64,000 nt of DNA from Mongoliimonas terrestris (GTDB taxonomy: Bacteria > Pseudomonadota > Alphaproteobacteria > Rhizobiales > Pleomorphomonadaceae). The notes below the pieces were generated by a model. It saw only the letters and a program-made list of their open reading frames with translations, searched no databases and was not told where the DNA came from. The translations under genes and the position numbers were made by a program. Location: NCBI RefSeq assembly GCF_001927285.1, contig NZ_MSIG01000003.1, positions 124,001-188,000 on the forward strand. Direction: 5' to 3'. Below, piece after piece: positions 62,580 through 64,000 of the stretch (position 1 is the stretch's first letter; each line of letters opens with the position of its first letter).

Positions 62580-63578
62580 TTGTCACCCCAAGCGCTCTCC
62601 TCCGGCGACCTTCTGGCCGACCGTCGCTATGCCTATGCCCGCGCCTATGCCGCCGAGGGGGATCACGGCGCCGCGGCGGACCTTTACGAACAGACCCTGG
62701 AGCGCGCGCCCGGTTGGCTGCCGGCGCTGATCGGCCTTGCCGACGCGCGGACGGCCAAGGGCGACGGCGCGGGCGCGGCCGAGGCGCTCACGGCGGCGCT
62801 CGCGGCGGATCCTGACGATCTCTTCGGCGCGGCGCTGCGCCTGGCCGCGCTCGGCCGGGCGCCGGTGCCGGAGACGCCGCCGGAGGCCTATGTGCGCGGC
62901 CTCTTCGACGACTACGCGGACCGGTTCGAGGCGGCGCTCGTGGAGACGCTGAAGTACCAGGTGCCGTGGCGCCTGGGCGCGCTCATCGCCGAGGTGCGGC
63001 CGGCGGGGGAAGGGGCGCCCGCGTTCGGACGGGCACTCGACCTCGGCTGCGGCACCGGCCTCATGGGCGCGGTGCTGCGCGCCCGGACGGCGCACCTTTC
63101 CGGCGTCGACCTCTCGCCGGAGATGGTGGCGAAGGCGGCGGAGAAGGCGCTGTACGACGGTCTGGCGGTCGGCGACGTGACGGCGCATCTCGGCGCGGAA
63201 ACAACGCCGCTTGACCTCGTCACGGCGGCGGACGTGTTCGTCTACGTGGGCACGCTTGAGGCGGTGTTTTCGGCGGTTGCCGGCCGGCTCTCGCCGGACG
63301 GCCTGTTCGCCTTCTCGGTGGAGGCCGCCGACACGGGCGACGTGGTGCTGCGGGAAAGCCTGCGCTATGCCCACGGGGAGACCTACCTGCGAGGGCTTGC
63401 GGAGGCGACGGGGTTCGCCGTGCTGGCCTTTCGCCGCGAGACGCTGCGCGAGGACCGGGGCGCGCCGATGGAGGGGTTTCTGGTGGTGCTCGGACGGCGC
63501 GGGATGGTCGCGGCGCCGGGGCTGGCGGCGGAGAAGGTGATCGTCACCGGTGATGGGGTCGGGGCCGTCGCCGGCTGA
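62580..63578 (+). CDS. TPR-containing class I SAM-dependent methyltransferase
   Basis: 332 residues. An N-terminal helical region (about 8-75) shows TPR-like pattern (RYAYARAYAAEGDHGAAADL and WLPALIGLADARTAKGDGAG); the methyltransferase fold follows with the SAM motif DLGCGTGLMGAVLR near 154, SGVDLSPEMVAKA near 176 and the acidic strand LVTAADVFVYVG near 210. The start is uncertain: TTG at 62580 is chosen because upstream frame is low in family likeness. It may act on a protein or small metabolite; in Rhizobiales similar proteins are common but substrate is unknown. Confidence 0.8.
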   Translation: MSPQALSSGDLLADRRYAYARAYAAEGDHGAAADLYEQTLERAPGWLPALIGLADARTAKGDGAGAAEALTAALAADPDDLFGAALRLAALGRAPVPETPPEAYVRGLFDDYADRFEAALVETLKYQVPWRLGALIAEVRPAGEGAPAFGRALDLGCGTGLMGAVLRARTAHLSGVDLSPEMVAKAAEKALYDGLAVGDVTAHLGAETTPLDLVTAADVFVYVGTLEAVFSAVAGRLSPDGLFAFSVEAADTGDVVLRESLRYAHGETYLRGLAEATGFAVLAFRRETLREDRGAPMEGFLVVLGRRGMVAAPGLAAEKVIVTGDGVGAVAG

Positions 63579-63659
63579 GGTGGGGGAGGGGCGTTCGGGT
63601 TGAGCGCGCGCGCGATGAAGGCTGGAGCGGCGGGCGTCGACGGCCTATGGTCCGGGCCG

Positions 63660-64000
63660 ATGTCCGTTTCCGATCCCTTGCCGCCCCGGTTTCTCGACTG
63701 GTTCGCCGCCCGCGGCTGGAGCCCCCGGCCGCACCAGCTGGCGCTGCTCGACCATGCGCGCGCCGGGCGCTCGACCCTCCTGATCGCGCCGACCGGCGCC
63801 GGCAAGACGCTCGCGGGCTTCCTGCCGTCGCTGGTGGAGATCGCCGCGCGCGGCCGGCACAAGCCGGGAACCCGGCGGCGCGGCATCCACACGCTCTACA
63901 TCTCGCCGCTAAAGGCGCTCGCGGTCGACATCGAGCGCAACCTGGAGCGGCCGGTCGCCGAAATGGGGCTGCCGATCACGGTGGAGACGCGGACCGGCGA
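63660..64000 (+). CDS. Ligase-associated DEXH-box helicase (Lhr-like), 5' part
   Basis: Start of a superfamily 2 helicase that continues beyond the window. The 113 visible residues read MSVSDPLPPRFLDWFAARGW (20) and then the Q-motif-like SPRPHQLALLDHA, Walker A LLIAPTGAGKTLAGFLPSL near 43 and motif Ia LYISPLKALAVDIERNLERP (20) near 80. This is the N-terminus of the Lhr-type partner that normally sits next to the exonuclease and ATP-dependent ligase seen at 40.6-44 kb. The ATG at 63660 is close to family starts. No stop is seen because of truncation. Confidence 0.85.
   Translation, partial: MSVSDPLPPRFLDWFAARGWSPRPHQLALLDHARAGRSTLLIAPTGAGKTLAGFLPSLVEIAARGRHKPGTRRRGIHTLYISPLKALAVDIERNLERPVAEMGLPITVETRTG

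Overview
The window is a very GC-rich chromosomal segment of an alphaproteobacterium, most likely of the order Hyphomicrobiales (Rhizobiales). Supporting signs are the order rnpA-yidC-engB ... argB-HAD phosphatase-dapD-dapE, a BacA/SbmA transporter, the choline set betI-betA / choXWV-betB with a rhizobial-type BetI operator, a SAM-II riboswitch before metZ, the neighbourhood cycM / kdsB-pheA, a class I lysyl-tRNA synthetase, and a long dCTP deaminase. The genus cannot be fixed from the sequence alone. No prophage, integrase, transposase or CRISPR array was seen; the window reads as core chromosome with catabolic cassettes.

Layout. 0-12.8 kb: rnpA (5' end outside), yidC, engB, a TSUP permease, a gamma-glutamyltransferase-like hydrolase, bacA, argB, a pyrimidine nucleotidase, dapD, dapE and a membrane protein. 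12.9-22.1 kb: an MFS exporter, then choline uptake and oxidation to glycine betaine. 22.3-26.6 kb: a sugar/polyol cassette (Gfo/Idh oxidoreductase plus TIM-barrel isomerase), wrbA and a GhrA-like reductase. 26.7-36.1 kb: a carbon-phosphorus lyase cluster with divergent phnF, then phnGHIJKL, a hexapeptide transferase, a 2H phosphoesterase, phnM and phnN; no phosphonate transporter and no phnP are present here. 36.3-44.1 kb: a lone solute-binding protein, a large GT2 glycosyltransferase, tRNA-Gly(CCC), dCTP deaminase, and a ligase-associated exonuclease with its ATP-dependent DNA ligase. 44.5-56.4 kb: a small secreted repeat protein, a hemolysin III protein, cspA, the SAM-II/metZ unit, apaG, a deacetylase, a MATE pump, HIT, nudC, pheA, kdsB and a membrane-anchored cytochrome c. 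56.5-64 kb: pyrD-DUF952, a regulator/SNase-like pair, lysS, a TerB protein, a methyltransferase, and the start of the ligase-associated helicase.

The least ordinary content is in the repeats. Two intergenic palindromic families (here called A and B) occur throughout. Each of the four ~101-bp B copies has an A copy next to it. A third family (C) lies between choV and betB, and a related 141-bp copy is read in frame inside phnJ, giving PhnJ an ~80-residue N-terminal extension. Three genes (wrbA, phnL, pheA) have short tandem duplications that include their stop codons. A small exported protein with a 39-residue repeat (44.5 kb) matches no family I recognise.
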